26,777 bases of DNA from Chloroflexota bacterium (GCA_026706395.1 JAPOYU010000095.1:1-26777); one strand, 5' to 3'; shown: positions 1 through 8,450, counted from the first letter of the stretch. Translations and numbers: made by a program. Notes: a model not told the origin generated them from the sequence alone.

Positions 1-355
1 CTCCGATAAAGCCGCGGTAATACAGCGTTTCGGCCAGGCTCTGTCCTTGTATATGAGGCTTGTCTCTTTCGATTTGCGCTCGTCCCAGCTTGCGGATCTC
101 GCCATAGAAGCGCTCAAATTGTCCCACCTTCATCCGGCCTTGGGCGCTGCTGACCAGCAGTTGCAGAGCGGCCCGGGCCGGCTCATCGAGCTTGTCCCAT
201 GCCGCTTCCACCTTCTCCGGATCAAGCATCGCCTGCTGCAGCAGACGGATCAAGTCATCATTGGACAGGCTCTTGCTTTCTATTCGCCAGACTTCCGCCA
301 GCGCCGGCAGCATGCCCGGGTCGCAATCGTGCAGGGTCGCCAATAGACTCTTCAT
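1..355 (-). CDS. Helicase-associated (XPB/Ssl2 N-terminal-like) protein, partial
   Basis: The reading frame is open from an ATG at 355 to the window edge, so only the first 118 residues are present and the C-terminus is missing. The visible part is helical (LLATLHDCDPGMLPALAEVW near the start) and ends with a DKPHIQGQSLAETLYYRGFI stretch. I recognise that stretch from the N-terminus of large Chloroflexota proteins annotated with a helicase XPB/Ssl2 N-terminal domain; this is from memory of the family. The ATG overlaps the stop of the upstream zinc-ribbon gene as ATGA, which indicates translational coupling in one operon. No helicase motif lies within the visible part, so enzymatic activity cannot be judged. 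Confidence 0.6.
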   Translation of the reverse strand, partial: MKSLLATLHDCDPGMLPALAEVWRIESKSLSNDDLIRLLQQAMLDPEKVEAAWDKLDEPARAALQLLVSSAQGRMKVGQFERFYGEIRKLGRAQIERDKPHIQGQSLAETLYYRGFIG

Positions 356-723
356 TTGCCCGGCTTCCCTCCGCCCACCAGCGCGGCGTAGATGTCGAAG
401 TGGTAGGCGATCTTGGTGTAATCGTGCGCGCTGAAGATGATGCGCGTTGGCGCCGAACATGTCGGACAATAGAAGTCGAGGAATCCCTGTTCATCGGCCG
501 GAAGATTGGGCGTTAAATCATCGAAGACGCGCCGCAGTTGACGCCTGAATACCGACCTGCCATTCGCTTGATAAAAGCTGCGCCAGCGAAACCGAATGCG
601 ATGATCGCAACGGGGACAGCGATAGATGCAACTGCCGGCCACGCGGTTGCGATAGTCGTCGCCATCCAGCAAACCACGGAATACCGCCCGCGCGTCAAAA
701 TGGTCGATGGCTGCGCTGCGCAT
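352..723 (-). CDS. Small zinc-ribbon protein
   Basis: A 123-aa protein with two CxxC knuckles, CPRC at residues 36-39 and CPTC at 86-89, spaced as in a zinc ribbon with a long insertion. The region between is rich in Arg and aromatic residues (RIRFRWRSF). I do not recognise a named family. It sits 59 bases downstream of the PhzF-like gene and overlaps the helicase-like gene by four bases (ATGA). This suggests a nucleic-acid-related partner of the helicase, which is inference from context only. A GCAGGAA stretch ahead of the ATG can serve as ribosome binding site. Confidence 0.75.
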   Translation of the reverse strand: MRSAAIDHFDARAVFRGLLDGDDYRNRVAGSCIYRCPRCDHRIRFRWRSFYQANGRSVFRRQLRRVFDDLTPNLPADEQGFLDFYCPTCSAPTRIIFSAHDYTKIAYHFDIYAALVGGGKPGK

Positions 724-782
724 GTTCGATTCCTGCCGTCTCGAATAAGCTTGATTCTAGCATATTGTCCGGCCAATCCAGT

Positions 783-1688
783 TCAGTTGATCAGCAGCGT
801 ACCGTAACCCATGTATGCGCAGCGCCCGCCAATTGCAACGCCGGACATGTCAGAGCCGTCGCGCTCTATCCGAACGCGTATGATGCTCGGTCGACCCATT
901 TCAAAGCCCTGCTCACAGATCATTTCCTCCTCCGCCGCCAAGCCGTATTTCAGCAGGTAAGCGCCGAGCGGGCCGGTCGCGGAGCCGGTCGCCGGGTCTT
1001 CACTGACGCCAAGCGCCGGCGCGAACATCCGGCTGTGCGCTGCCGCGCTTTCGGACACGGTCTCCGGCGTCGTGATGAACACATTTGCCGCGCTGCTCCC
1101 GGCCAACAAGTTCAACCACCTGTCTTGCCTCAGTTGCGCTCGTTTTACTGCCTCAAGCGAACGTACAGGCACAAACAGGAATGGCAGCCCGCTGCTAAGC
1201 ACCTGCAGCGGCACGCCATTCAGCAGGTCTTCCTCATCGAGCGACAGCATCTCCGCAATCCGGCGACGATCATGGAATACTTTGCCAAATTGTGGAAGCG
1301 GCTGTCGCATCCACACGTCTCCCGGCCGTCCGTCTGCGTCCGCTTCTATGGTGACGGTGATCGGACCGATGCCTTCTTCGAAAACAACAGTTCTCTCGCT
1401 CCGCAAGTTGCCGAGTCCGCCAAGATGAGCCAGGGCGAAGGCGGTGCCGACGGTAGGATGACCGGCCATTGGCAGTTCCGCCGCCGGCGTGAAGATGCGC
1501 AGCCTGTAGTCATTGGCCTGGTCCACCGGCGGAAATAGATACGTCACTTCGGATAGATTCAGCTCCCGCGCGATCTGCTGCATCGTGACCGGTGACAGGT
1601 CCTCGGGCGGATCCGGGAAAACGGCCAACTGATTGCCGCCAAACTGCTCCTCGGTGAATACATCTAGCAAGTGGTAATCCAAGCGCAT
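783..1688 (-). CDS. PhzF family isomerase/epimerase
   Basis: PhzF/DapF-fold enzyme of about 301 aa, the usual length. The N-terminus MRLDYHLLDVFTEEQFGGNQ matches the family start, and NLSE places the putative catalytic Glu at residue 47, close to Glu45 of PhzF. Further motifs are GHPTVG and, in the second lobe, DPATGSATGPLGAY. Family members isomerise or epimerise small hydroxy or amino acid substrates; the substrate here cannot be read. I chose the ATG at 1688 because the family begins there. In-frame TTG at 1727 and ATG at 1724 would add 13 or 12 residues but have no better ribosome binding site. First gene of the leftward trio. Confidence 0.85.
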   Translation of the reverse strand: MRLDYHLLDVFTEEQFGGNQLAVFPDPPEDLSPVTMQQIARELNLSEVTYLFPPVDQANDYRLRIFTPAAELPMAGHPTVGTAFALAHLGGLGNLRSERTVVFEEGIGPITVTIEADADGRPGDVWMRQPLPQFGKVFHDRRRIAEMLSLDEEDLLNGVPLQVLSSGLPFLFVPVRSLEAVKRAQLRQDRWLNLLAGSSAANVFITTPETVSESAAAHSRMFAPALGVSEDPATGSATGPLGAYLLKYGLAAEEEMICEQGFEMGRPSIIRVRIERDGSDMSGVAIGGRCAYMGYGTLLIN

Positions 1689-1830
1689 CGGGAGATTGCC
1701 TACATCATATTCGGCCGACGTCATCAATCCGTTTATAGCATAGACCGCCCGGATTCACCCGCCGGTGAAGGCCCTAAGGCATTGTCGAGGCTCTGCCCGC
1801 TTTTATTCGTGATCTTGCGCTCCGCAGCGG

Positions 1831-1859
1831 TGGACGAAAACATGGCGCTGTTCTAAACT
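1831..1859 (+). promoter_or_regulatory. Putative promoter of the M24 peptidase gene
   Basis: TGGACG at 1831-1836 and TAAACT at 1854-1859 are separated by 17 bases and lie 28 bases before the GTG start. Both boxes match the sigma-70 consensus at four of six positions, so the call is tentative. Confidence 0.35.
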
Positions 1860-1886
1860 CCTGACAACTGCGATAAGGAGGCGACT

Positions 1887-2975
1887 GTGGCGATCGACTA
1901 TCTGAAACGGCTGGACAACCTGCTCGAAAGCAGCGAGGCGGACCTGGTGGCATTTGTCCCGGGCGAAAACATGGTCTACTTCACCGGGCTGCACTTTCAC
2001 TTGTCGGAGCGCCCGATTCTCGGCCTCTATAGTGGTCAAGGGCTTTCCTTCATCATCCCCGAACTTGAAGTGGTAAAACTGGAGGCCCGGCCCGACTTGG
2101 AGGCGAGGCGCTTCATGTGGCGGGATGCGGACGGCTATGATGGAGCTTTCGCCGAAGCCGTAGCCGCCCTGCTGTCGGGAAGCGCCAGCTGTGCCTTGGA
2201 CGGGCAGACCTTGCGCCTCTTTGAGTGGCTGGCGCTGGAACGCGCGGGCGTCAACCCGTCTGAAGCGCTGGACATCGGCGACCTGTTCCTCAATCTGCGC
2301 GCGCGCAAGGCGCCCGAAGAGATCGCCAATATGCAGAAAGCGATTGACATTAGCGAAGCTGCTTTGCAGGCCACGATGGCTTGGGCGCGGCCAGGCATGA
2401 CCGAGAGACAGATCGCCGACCGACTCGGCGCGGAAATGCTGGACCGTGGCGCGCAGGGGCTCGCCTTCCTTACGGTGCTATCGGGTGAAAAATCCGGCTT
2501 GCCGCATGGAAATTCCGACGACCGTGTCTGGGGCGAGAACGAATTCCTCCTGATTGACTTTGGCGCTCGCTACCAGGACTATCCGGCCGATATCACGCGT
2601 ACCTTTTGCCAGGGCCAGCCCACCCCGCAAATGCGAGCGATGTACGACGCGGTCTACAAGGCCAACAAAGCCGCGCGTGAATTTGCCCGCCCGGGCCTAA
2701 CCTGTGAAGCAGTCGATCGCGTCGCGCGCGACGTGATCGAAAAGGCCGGCCTGGGAGAATACTTTATACATCGTTTGGGGCACGGTCTTGGCTTGAGCGT
2801 ACACGAACTGCCCAACATCGTCGAAGGCAACCAGCAGGAATTGCTGCCGGGTATGGTCTTCACCATTGAGCCGGGCGTATACATCCCCGGAGTTGGCGGC
2901 GTCCGCATCGAAGACAATGTCGTCGTCACCGATGATGGGATCGCTGTCATGACGTCATACCCGCGAGAATTGTGA
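1887..2975 (+). CDS. M24 family metallopeptidase (Xaa-Pro aminopeptidase-like)
   Basis: A 362-aa creatinase/prolidase-type protein, normal length, cytoplasmic (no signal peptide). The N-terminal creatinase-like domain covers about residues 1-135 and the pita-bread catalytic domain 145-362. All five metal ligands expected of the family are visible: D224 in LLIDFGARY, D235 in DYPADITRTF, H299 in HRLGHG, E328 in FTIEPG and E342 in GVRIEDN. It probably removes N-terminal residues preceding proline or cleaves a related dipeptide; exact specificity cannot be told. The GTG start is supported by a strong AAGGAGG six bases upstream. Monocistronic, with its own putative promoter and a hairpin after the stop. 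Confidence 0.92.
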   Translation: MAIDYLKRLDNLLESSEADLVAFVPGENMVYFTGLHFHLSERPILGLYSGQGLSFIIPELEVVKLEARPDLEARRFMWRDADGYDGAFAEAVAALLSGSASCALDGQTLRLFEWLALERAGVNPSEALDIGDLFLNLRARKAPEEIANMQKAIDISEAALQATMAWARPGMTERQIADRLGAEMLDRGAQGLAFLTVLSGEKSGLPHGNSDDRVWGENEFLLIDFGARYQDYPADITRTFCQGQPTPQMRAMYDAVYKANKAAREFARPGLTCEAVDRVARDVIEKAGLGEYFIHRLGHGLGLSVHELPNIVEGNQQELLPGMVFTIEPGVYIPGVGGVRIEDNVVVTDDGIAVMTSYPREL

Positions 2976-2990
2976 CTGGCTCCTTACTGA

Positions 2991-3017
2991 GAAATCAGCC
3001 CGAGGGCTGGTGATTTC
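2991..3017. terminator. Bidirectional terminator-like hairpin
   Basis: GAAAT-CAGCC-cgag-GGCTG-gtg-ATTTC forms a stem of 10 pairs with a three-base bulge, lying between two convergent stop codons. There is no long T-run on either side, so efficiency is uncertain. Confidence 0.5.
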
Positions 3018-3041
3018 ATCTCCGTCCATCGCTTTGGCGCG

Positions 3042-3539
3042 CTAGACGCTCATCACCCCACAGATCGGCGCCTCCCATTTCAGTTCTTGGTGCCGCCTGA
3101 GCATGGTCTCGAGGTCGCGGTAAGAATCCGCGGGAAAGGCCGCGCCACGCCGCGCTATCATGTCCACATTCATCATCACCACTTCGACGATGGCAGAAAG
3201 CTGCTCACGAGTTTCATTCATCAGGAAGCCCATGAAATAGGCCCGTTTGGAGGACAGATCGACCAGCCGGATATGCACGCTTACACGCTCATCCACCAGG
3301 ATCTCGGCGAAGTACCGAATATGCTGCTCCAACGCGAAGTTGCCATAGGGATCCGCCGCCGCGTAAACCGCTCCCAGCCCGACTCGCTCGAAAACCCTGC
3401 CCAAGCCACGTTCGACAAGGTGCAAATAATACTGGACATTCACATGGCTGTTCTCATCGAGAAAGTCCTGCGGAATCGCCAACTCATAAGCCCGATCAAG
3501 CTGGCGGATTTCGCTCAGCGAGGTTTTAATTCTGCTCAT
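3042..3539 (-). CDS. Acyl-CoA thioesterase-like (4HBT hotdog) protein
   Basis: A 165-aa single hotdog-fold protein. The segment QDFLDENSHVNVQYYLHLVE carries the family signature around a catalytic Asp/Asn-His (D-x-N-x-HVN-x-x-YY), followed by a strand-rich region with HIRLVDLSSKRAYFMGFL. Family members hydrolyse acyl-CoA thioesters; the acyl group here is unknown. Convergent with the M24 peptidase and divergent from the WD40 gene. A TATAAT box at 3570-3575 precedes the ATG by about 30 bases, which supports this start. Confidence 0.82.
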   Translation of the reverse strand: MSRIKTSLSEIRQLDRAYELAIPQDFLDENSHVNVQYYLHLVERGLGRVFERVGLGAVYAAADPYGNFALEQHIRYFAEILVDERVSVHIRLVDLSSKRAYFMGFLMNETREQLSAIVEVVMMNVDMIARRGAAFPADSYRDLETMLRRHQELKWEAPICGVMSV

Positions 3540-3569
3540 AGCGTCTCTCGTGCAGTTCGATCAACTGCC

Positions 3570-3575
3570 ATTATA
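3570..3575 (-). promoter_or_regulatory. -10 box upstream of the thioesterase gene
   Basis: A perfect TATAAT on the minus strand, 31 bases upstream of the ATG. The -35 region (TATTCC at 17 bp) is poor. The sequence TTCAGGTTCAG just upstream is a short direct repeat. Confidence 0.45.
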
Positions 3576-3658
3576 ATCGCTGAACCTGAACTGGAATACT
3601 GCTGCGCCGCCATGCCAAGTTCTTGCGCCCTTTCTTGTAACAGCGGGAATCTGACGGC

Positions 3659-4576
3659 TTGACTTACGAACGGATCGATCGCAACAATGTGTCGCGCTTG
3701 CGAAGTCGAAGCGCGGCGAGTTTCGGCTGGATATCGCAGGTCCGCTGGTCACCAAGCGGTAGCATGTTGGCAATCGCCGGCGGCGACGGCATTGCGCTCT
3801 ATCTGAGGAGCTTCGGCGCTGCGCCCACTGTGCGACTAACCGCGCATTCCGCCCCGGTCAAAGATATCGCCTTCAGCCCCGATGGCAAGCTCTTGGCTTC
3901 CGGCAGCGCTGATACGACCATTGCACTCTGGCAGCTCTTGGACTCAAATGCCTTAGAAATCGCCACGCTCTGTGGCCATGATGGCTCCGTTGACGCGGTC
4001 GCGTTTGCTCCGGATGGGCGCCTCCTCGCCAGCGGCGGCGCCGACGGTATGATTCGTCTTTGGGACGCCGCCAGCGGTGAGTCGCTCGCCTGCCTGCCGG
4101 GGCACAGCGATGAAGTGACCGCGCTCGCATTTTACCAAAGGGGTGAGCGGCTATTCTCCGGCGGTCGCGACAACAGAATCTTCTGTTGGCACCTTGACGC
4201 GTTACAGGAGTCGACCTTGCTCGGCGAACACGATGACTGGATTCGCGATCTCGCCGGTCAGCCTCGCTCAAGCATCCTGGCTTCCGCCAGCAAAGACATG
4301 ACGATTCGCCTTTGGCCTGACGGCGCTTGCGGACCGATCGCAATCCCGGCCCATGCCGGCGGCGTTGACGCGCTGGCCTTCTCGCCCGATGGCGGTTTGC
4401 TGGCCAGCGGCGGTCGCGATAACATGATTCGTCTTTGGGCTTCTGATTCCCTGGACGAGTTGTGCGCAGTCGAAGGGCACAGCCGACCAGTCCTCGCCCT
4501 GGATTTCAATCCGAACGGTTCTATGCTGGTCAGCGGCGGCGGAGACAATCGCGTCAATCTTTGGGCGCTGGCATAG
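3659..4576 (+). CDS. WD40-repeat beta-propeller protein
   Basis: A 305-aa protein made almost entirely of seven WD40 blades. The repeats show the usual GH-x-x-V-x-x-x-AFSPDG-x-LLASG-x-D-x-x-IRLW pattern, for example at residues about 63-92, 105-135, 147-177, 231-261 and 273-303; the blades near residues 25-50 and 190-220 are more degenerate. Seven blades are enough for one closed propeller, a protein-interaction platform. There is no signal peptide or membrane segment. No kinase, protease or effector domain is fused, and no neighbour suggests a partner. The predicted start is a TTG with a weak ribosome binding site, so the N-terminus is uncertain by several residues. Confidence 0.85.
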   Translation: MTYERIDRNNVSRLRSRSAASFGWISQVRWSPSGSMLAIAGGDGIALYLRSFGAAPTVRLTAHSAPVKDIAFSPDGKLLASGSADTTIALWQLLDSNALEIATLCGHDGSVDAVAFAPDGRLLASGGADGMIRLWDAASGESLACLPGHSDEVTALAFYQRGERLFSGGRDNRIFCWHLDALQESTLLGEHDDWIRDLAGQPRSSILASASKDMTIRLWPDGACGPIAIPAHAGGVDALAFSPDGGLLASGGRDNMIRLWASDSLDELCAVEGHSRPVLALDFNPNGSMLVSGGGDNRVNLWALA

Positions 4577-4657
4577 GCGATCTGCCGGCTGCGATGTGGC
4601 GTCAGCGCGCAAGTCCAATTAGAATGCGATAGGTTTATCCGACGACAGGGGCAGTTC

Positions 4658-5149
4658 ATGACAAATGTGCAAACGACCTTACCACAGGTGCGCGAGCGCC
4701 ATATCGCCATGATGCGCTTGACTTGCGAGACGCTCGGCCACGTCCTGAAGGATGTGACAGGCGACCAAGCCCGCGCCTTCCGTGATGGCGCCGATGGTTG
4801 GTCGATCATCGAGATCCTTTGCCATCTGCGAGACTTCGACGATATCTTCTATCAACGCGCCCTTATGATGCGGGATCAAGACCACCCTCAACTTCCCGGC
4901 TACGACCATGAGGCGATGGCGATAGAACGCACTTATCAGCAAGAGGATCTGCAAGACTCGTACCGCGCCTTGCGGTCATCTCGGGGGCGTCTCATCCAGT
5001 TTTTTGCTGCGCTTGCGCCGCAGCAGTGGGAACGCGGCGGCATTCACCCGGAACGCGACAGCTTCACCATGACCGATGCCGCGATGCAGGTCGGCTTGCA
5101 TGACCTTGACCATCTCGAGCAGATCACACGCGTTCTGACGCAGCGCTAG
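4658..5149 (+). CDS. DinB-like domain protein
   Basis: A 163-aa protein of the DinB/YfiT four-helix-bundle superfamily, typical length. The three putative metal-binding histidines are visible: H56 in LCHLRDFD, and H148 and H152 in the C-terminal LHDLDHLEQI. The GWSIIEILCHL segment is the common family signature. Many members are thiol-dependent S-transferases, others have no known activity; no thiol substrate can be assigned. AGGGG lies eight bases before the ATG. AzlD follows 37 bases downstream on the same strand, so the two may be co-transcribed. Confidence 0.82.
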   Translation: MTNVQTTLPQVRERHIAMMRLTCETLGHVLKDVTGDQARAFRDGADGWSIIEILCHLRDFDDIFYQRALMMRDQDHPQLPGYDHEAMAIERTYQQEDLQDSYRALRSSRGRLIQFFAALAPQQWERGGIHPERDSFTMTDAAMQVGLHDLDHLEQITRVLTQR

Positions 5150-5186
5150 CGCGCTCCCGGCCGGGACAAATGCCGAAGGCGGAACG

Positions 5187-5516
5187 ATGACGCGAGAAGA
5201 AATTTCCCTCATAATCGGCATGATGCTCGTGACATTTATCGTTCGCTATCCAGTCTTGGCGGCGGTAGGCAAGGTCCGTCTGCCCGAACGCGCATTGCGC
5301 GGCTTGCGCTTCGTGCCTGTTGCATTGCTCTCAGCCATTATTGCGCCCGAGCTTCTCATTCGCGACGGTGTCCCGGCATTGACGCTCGCCAACGCATACT
5401 TGATCGGCGGGCTGGCCGCTCTGCTGGTTGCCTGGCGTTGGGGCAATCTACTCTTAACTATCCTCGCCGGTATGGGCAGCTTTCTGCTCTGGCGGGCACT
5501 TGTCGCTGCCATTTGA
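5187..5516 (+). CDS. AzlD-like branched-chain amino acid export subunit
   Basis: A 109-aa hydrophobic protein with about four membrane segments (residues about 7-27, 41-60, 65-83 and 88-107). The conserved AzlD pattern RYPVLAAVGKVRLPERALRG and the following RFVPVALLSAIIAPELL are clear. AzlD works with the larger permease AzlC to export branched-chain amino acids, but no azlC is present in the window, so the subunit is an orphan here. GGCGGA precedes the ATG. The xanthine phosphoribosyltransferase gene follows 26 bases later on the same strand. Confidence 0.85.
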   Translation: MTREEISLIIGMMLVTFIVRYPVLAAVGKVRLPERALRGLRFVPVALLSAIIAPELLIRDGVPALTLANAYLIGGLAALLVAWRWGNLLLTILAGMGSFLLWRALVAAI

Positions 5517-5542
5517 AGCACGATTCAAGCAGGAGCTAGCCG

Positions 5543-6118
5543 ATGAAAGCATTGATCGAAAGAATCCGCGCCGAAGGCATCAATCTTGGTGATGGCATCC
5601 TCAAGGTGGACAGCATTATCAATCACCAGCTCGATCCCAGTCTGATGGCCGGAATGGGCGCCGCCTTCGCCGAACGATTCGCTGGAATCCCGGTCGACCG
5701 CATTTTGACCGCCGAGATCTCAGGAATTGCGCCTGCGCTGATGACCGCAATCGAGATGAATGTGCCGGTCGTCTACGCCCGCAAAAAGAAGCCGATTACC
5801 ATGTCCGGCCCGGTCTTCCTAGAGACGGCGCCAAGCCATACAAAAGGCGGCGAAACACTGCTTCTCGTCTCGGCGGAATTCCTCCACGCCGGCGAAAATA
5901 TCTTGATCATTGACGATTTTTTGGCGACCGGCAAAACGCTGCTGGCTCTCTCGCGCATAGTCGCCAGCGCCAATGCCAATCTTGTCGGCGTCGGCGTCAT
6001 CGTGGAAAAGAGCTTCGAGGGCGGCCGCGCCGCCGTGCTGGAAAAATACGATGTGCCGATTCACGCCCTCACGACGATAATCAGCATGGAAGGCGATGCC
6101 ATTAACATCCGCGAATAG
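5543..6118 (+). CDS. xpt: Xanthine phosphoribosyltransferase
   Basis: A 191-aa type I phosphoribosyltransferase very close in pattern and length to Bacillus Xpt: EGINLGDGILKVDSIINHQ at the N-terminus, EISGIAPALMTAIEMNVPVV in the centre, and the PRPP-binding loop LIIDDFLATGKT at residues 121-132. It converts xanthine and PRPP to XMP in purine salvage. AGGAG precedes the ATG. I see no purine riboswitch in the 26 bases upstream. The stop lies only 12 bases from the convergent oxidoreductase stop, with no clear terminator between. Confidence 0.93.
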   Translation: MKALIERIRAEGINLGDGILKVDSIINHQLDPSLMAGMGAAFAERFAGIPVDRILTAEISGIAPALMTAIEMNVPVVYARKKKPITMSGPVFLETAPSHTKGGETLLLVSAEFLHAGENILIIDDFLATGKTLLALSRIVASANANLVGVGVIVEKSFEGGRAAVLEKYDVPIHALTTIISMEGDAINIRE

Positions 6119-6130
6119 AAGCGGAAAGTC

Positions 6131-7192
6131 TCAGAGCTTGACCGCCTGGCCAAGACGGGCGGACTCCTGCGCCGCTAGGGCAAAGCGCAAGACTTCTCGG
6201 CCATCTTCACCCGTCAATTGCGGCGCGTCGCCGGTATACCAGGCATCGATCATCTGACGCGTCGAATTGATGAAGCTGTGTTCCCAGCCGACCGACATGT
6301 CGGAGAAACTGCGCGTCTGCCGATCTTTGTACATCAGCACCGGCGGCACATCCATCATCTTGCCGTGGCCCCGCGTCACCCAGATGATGCCCTTGCTGCC
6401 AGTGATTTCGACGCGATCGTCTTGCGCGTAGTGGCGCGTATCCAACACCAGCTCTGGCGAATACACCGCTTCCAGTGAGCCGTAGCGATTGTCCGGGAAT
6501 TTCCAGGAAACGATTGCCGGCGCGTCGAGATATTGGCCAGGAGCGATTTCCGTGCTGCCGATCCAGGCATGAACTTCCTCCGCCATGCCCATAAAATGCC
6601 AGCCTAAGGCGAACTTGTGGTGCCCATCGTCAAATACCAGCGGACCGCCGCCGCATTCTTCCGGGTTCAGCCGCCAGGCCCGCGCCGAGCCGGGCACTTC
6701 CCACTCGGTTGGGCTGATGCCGGAATTGCTCTTGATGCGAATCGTCAGCGGGTCGCCAATCTCACCGTTGTCGATTAATGCCTTGGCCCGCTGGACCGGC
6801 GGGTAAAAGACGAAATTCTCGTACACCTTGAAGGTGACTCCAGCAGCCTTGGCCGCGGCCACCATCTCGTCCGCCTGCGCCAAGGAAAGCGCCATCGGTT
6901 TCTGCACCGAAACATTTTTGCCCGCCGCAATCGCATCCAAGGTTGCTTGATGATGCAGGTGATGAGGTAGAAGGATCTCCACCAGGTCTATGTCCGGCAG
7001 GGCCAGCATCTCATGATAGTCGCTGAAGATGCGATTCTCGGCCAGGCCCCAGCGTCGACCTCGCGCCTCCGCCAGCATTCTGGCGCTGTCACATACTGCG
7101 ACGATATCGGCTCTCTCGTCGTCCAGGTAGGCGAGAGCATGCAAGTCCGATATCCGTCCTGTTCCCACGAAGGCAACGCGCAACTTGTCCAT
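6131..7192 (-). CDS. Gfo/Idh/MocA family oxidoreductase
   Basis: A 353-aa NAD(P)-dependent oxidoreductase of the usual length. The Rossmann motif GTGRISDLH lies at residues 10-18. The family's EKP motif appears as QKP (NVSVQKPMALS, with the catalytic-region Lys at 98), and the second lobe has DDGHHKFALGWHF where the substrate-site histidine is expected. Such enzymes act on sugars, inositols or related polyols; the substrate is unknown. EKP-to-QKP is a mild departure from consensus. Convergent with xpt, with a putative promoter at 7227-7256. Confidence 0.88.
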   Translation of the reverse strand: MDKLRVAFVGTGRISDLHALAYLDDERADIVAVCDSARMLAEARGRRWGLAENRIFSDYHEMLALPDIDLVEILLPHHLHHQATLDAIAAGKNVSVQKPMALSLAQADEMVAAAKAAGVTFKVYENFVFYPPVQRAKALIDNGEIGDPLTIRIKSNSGISPTEWEVPGSARAWRLNPEECGGGPLVFDDGHHKFALGWHFMGMAEEVHAWIGSTEIAPGQYLDAPAIVSWKFPDNRYGSLEAVYSPELVLDTRHYAQDDRVEITGSKGIIWVTRGHGKMMDVPPVLMYKDRQTRSFSDMSVGWEHSFINSTRQMIDAWYTGDAPQLTGEDGREVLRFALAAQESARLGQAVKL

Positions 7193-7226
7193 TGTTCAGT
7201 GCTCGCTATTGTCAATTGTGCTGATA

Positions 7227-7256
7227 ATCATACCCGCTTTCTCAAGTCATGTTAAA
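7227..7256 (-). promoter_or_regulatory. Putative promoter of the Gfo/Idh/MocA gene
   Basis: On the minus strand TTTAAC (7251-7256) and TATGAT (7227-7232) are spaced by 18 bases, about 35 bases upstream of the ATG at 7192. Confidence 0.4.
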
Positions 7257-7349
7257 GGTCACTCTATGCTGGCCCATTCTTCTCTGTCAACGCTTCGCAG
7301 AGTGCGCTGCTTAGTTTGAGCCCAGGCGGCGTCACATGCCAAGCAGGCT

Positions 7350-7388
7350 CCTCGGATCTGGCTCAGATCGCCCGAGGCGCTGTTTTGC
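7350..7388 (+). terminator. Strong hairpin followed by T-rich tract
   Basis: CCTCG-GATCTG-gct-CAGATC-gcc-CGAGG pairs over 11 bp with a three-base bulge (7350-7377), followed by a broken T-tract (TGTTTTGC). It has the look of a plus-strand terminator, yet no plus-strand gene ends just upstream. It might insulate the next promoter or end an unrecognised short transcript. Confidence 0.4.
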
Positions 7389-7400
7389 TTTGAGGGAAAA

Positions 7401-7409
7401 TGGTACAAT
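7401..7409 (+). promoter_or_regulatory. Extended -10 promoter of the GNAT-like gene
   Basis: TGGTACAAT is an extended -10 element (TG-n-TACAAT), 46 bases before the ATG. No good -35 is seen, as is usual for this class. Confidence 0.5.
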
Positions 7410-7454
7410 GAAGCTGTCAATACGACGTTGGAGATGTCTTAGCTTAGGCTTAGC

Positions 7455-8450
7455 ATGGTCAGCCAGACTGACGCCCACGCGATGAAGTTGCGTGACCTGC
7501 CCATAATTCTGCGTCTGAAACAAAACGCGATTGTCTTACATAGCGAATTGGGACTGATCGAGGACGCGCGTGGGCAAAACAGCGCTTTGTTGTCAAGCAT
7601 TGTGTTTCCCCGGGGCTTGCACTCACTGTTGGGACACATCGACGACAAGGATGTCGTCGGCCAATTTCGTCATCGCCAGGGCGACGTCAAGGCGCACCTC
7701 GTCTATCTTGCGCCGACCTTGGATGACGACGAGGATGACACGATTTGGCTGCACATGTTGGACGCGATGGCGGAGCAGGCGGGCGCAAACGGCGCGCACA
7801 CGCTCGTCGGGGAGATCGAATTAAGCCATCGACTTTTCGAAACCATGCGCCGGGCCGGTTATGCGGTGTACAGCCGTCAGGTCATCTGGCAGCGTAGTCC
7901 TCTGCGGCACGGTCTCGCTCCACCGGGCATGCCGATTGCTGCCGAGACCGCGGCCGATGAACTCAGCATCGCGGCGCTACTGGGTTGTACGATCCCGCGT
8001 ATCCTCCAGTCGGTGATGGAACCGTCTGCGGAGATGTCAGGCTTGGTCTACCGAAAAGACGGCCAGGTCGAAGCCTATCTCGCCTATTCCGAAGGTAAGC
8101 ACGGCGTCTATGTGATGCCCTATGTGCACCCGGAAGTACTGAGCGAAGCGGCCGATATTGTCGCTGCTGCTTTGTACAGGATTGAGCGCTGCCGCAAACT
8201 GCCGGTGTATATCTGTGTACGCGGCTATCAAGGCTGGCTGGAAAACGCCATGCGCGACCTCAGCTTTAGTCCCTGGCTGGAGCAGGCCGTCATGGTCAAG
8301 CATTTGACCGCCGGTATCCGTCAGACGTCATTCGACCGCGTCCAACTGAGCGCGAGCGGTCGACAGAAGCCGGCGGCTACCCTGCAGTTGGCCGGACGAA
8401 GCTCACTGCAGCATCCCGACCAGCGAGTGTACAGCGGCACGAGAAATTAA
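7455..8450 (+). CDS. GNAT-like N-acetyltransferase family protein
   Basis: A 331-aa protein resembling two degenerate GNAT halves. The N-terminus KLRDLPIILRLKQNAIVLHSELGL and the later IWLHMLDAMAEQAGANGAHTLVGEI followed by MRRAGYAVYSRQVIW fit a GNAT fold that I recall from Chloroflexota proteins of unknown substrate. No classical acetyl-CoA loop (Q/R-x-x-G-x-G/A) is obvious, so activity is unproven. The last 40 residues are low-complexity and Arg/Gln/Ser-rich. The ATG has only a weak TAGG; a second in-frame ATG nine codons later is also possible. The R3H ATPase follows 60 bases downstream, probably in one operon. Confidence 0.7.
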   Translation: MVSQTDAHAMKLRDLPIILRLKQNAIVLHSELGLIEDARGQNSALLSSIVFPRGLHSLLGHIDDKDVVGQFRHRQGDVKAHLVYLAPTLDDDEDDTIWLHMLDAMAEQAGANGAHTLVGEIELSHRLFETMRRAGYAVYSRQVIWQRSPLRHGLAPPGMPIAAETAADELSIAALLGCTIPRILQSVMEPSAEMSGLVYRKDGQVEAYLAYSEGKHGVYVMPYVHPEVLSEAADIVAAALYRIERCRKLPVYICVRGYQGWLENAMRDLSFSPWLEQAVMVKHLTAGIRQTSFDRVQLSASGRQKPAATLQLAGRSSLQHPDQRVYSGTRN

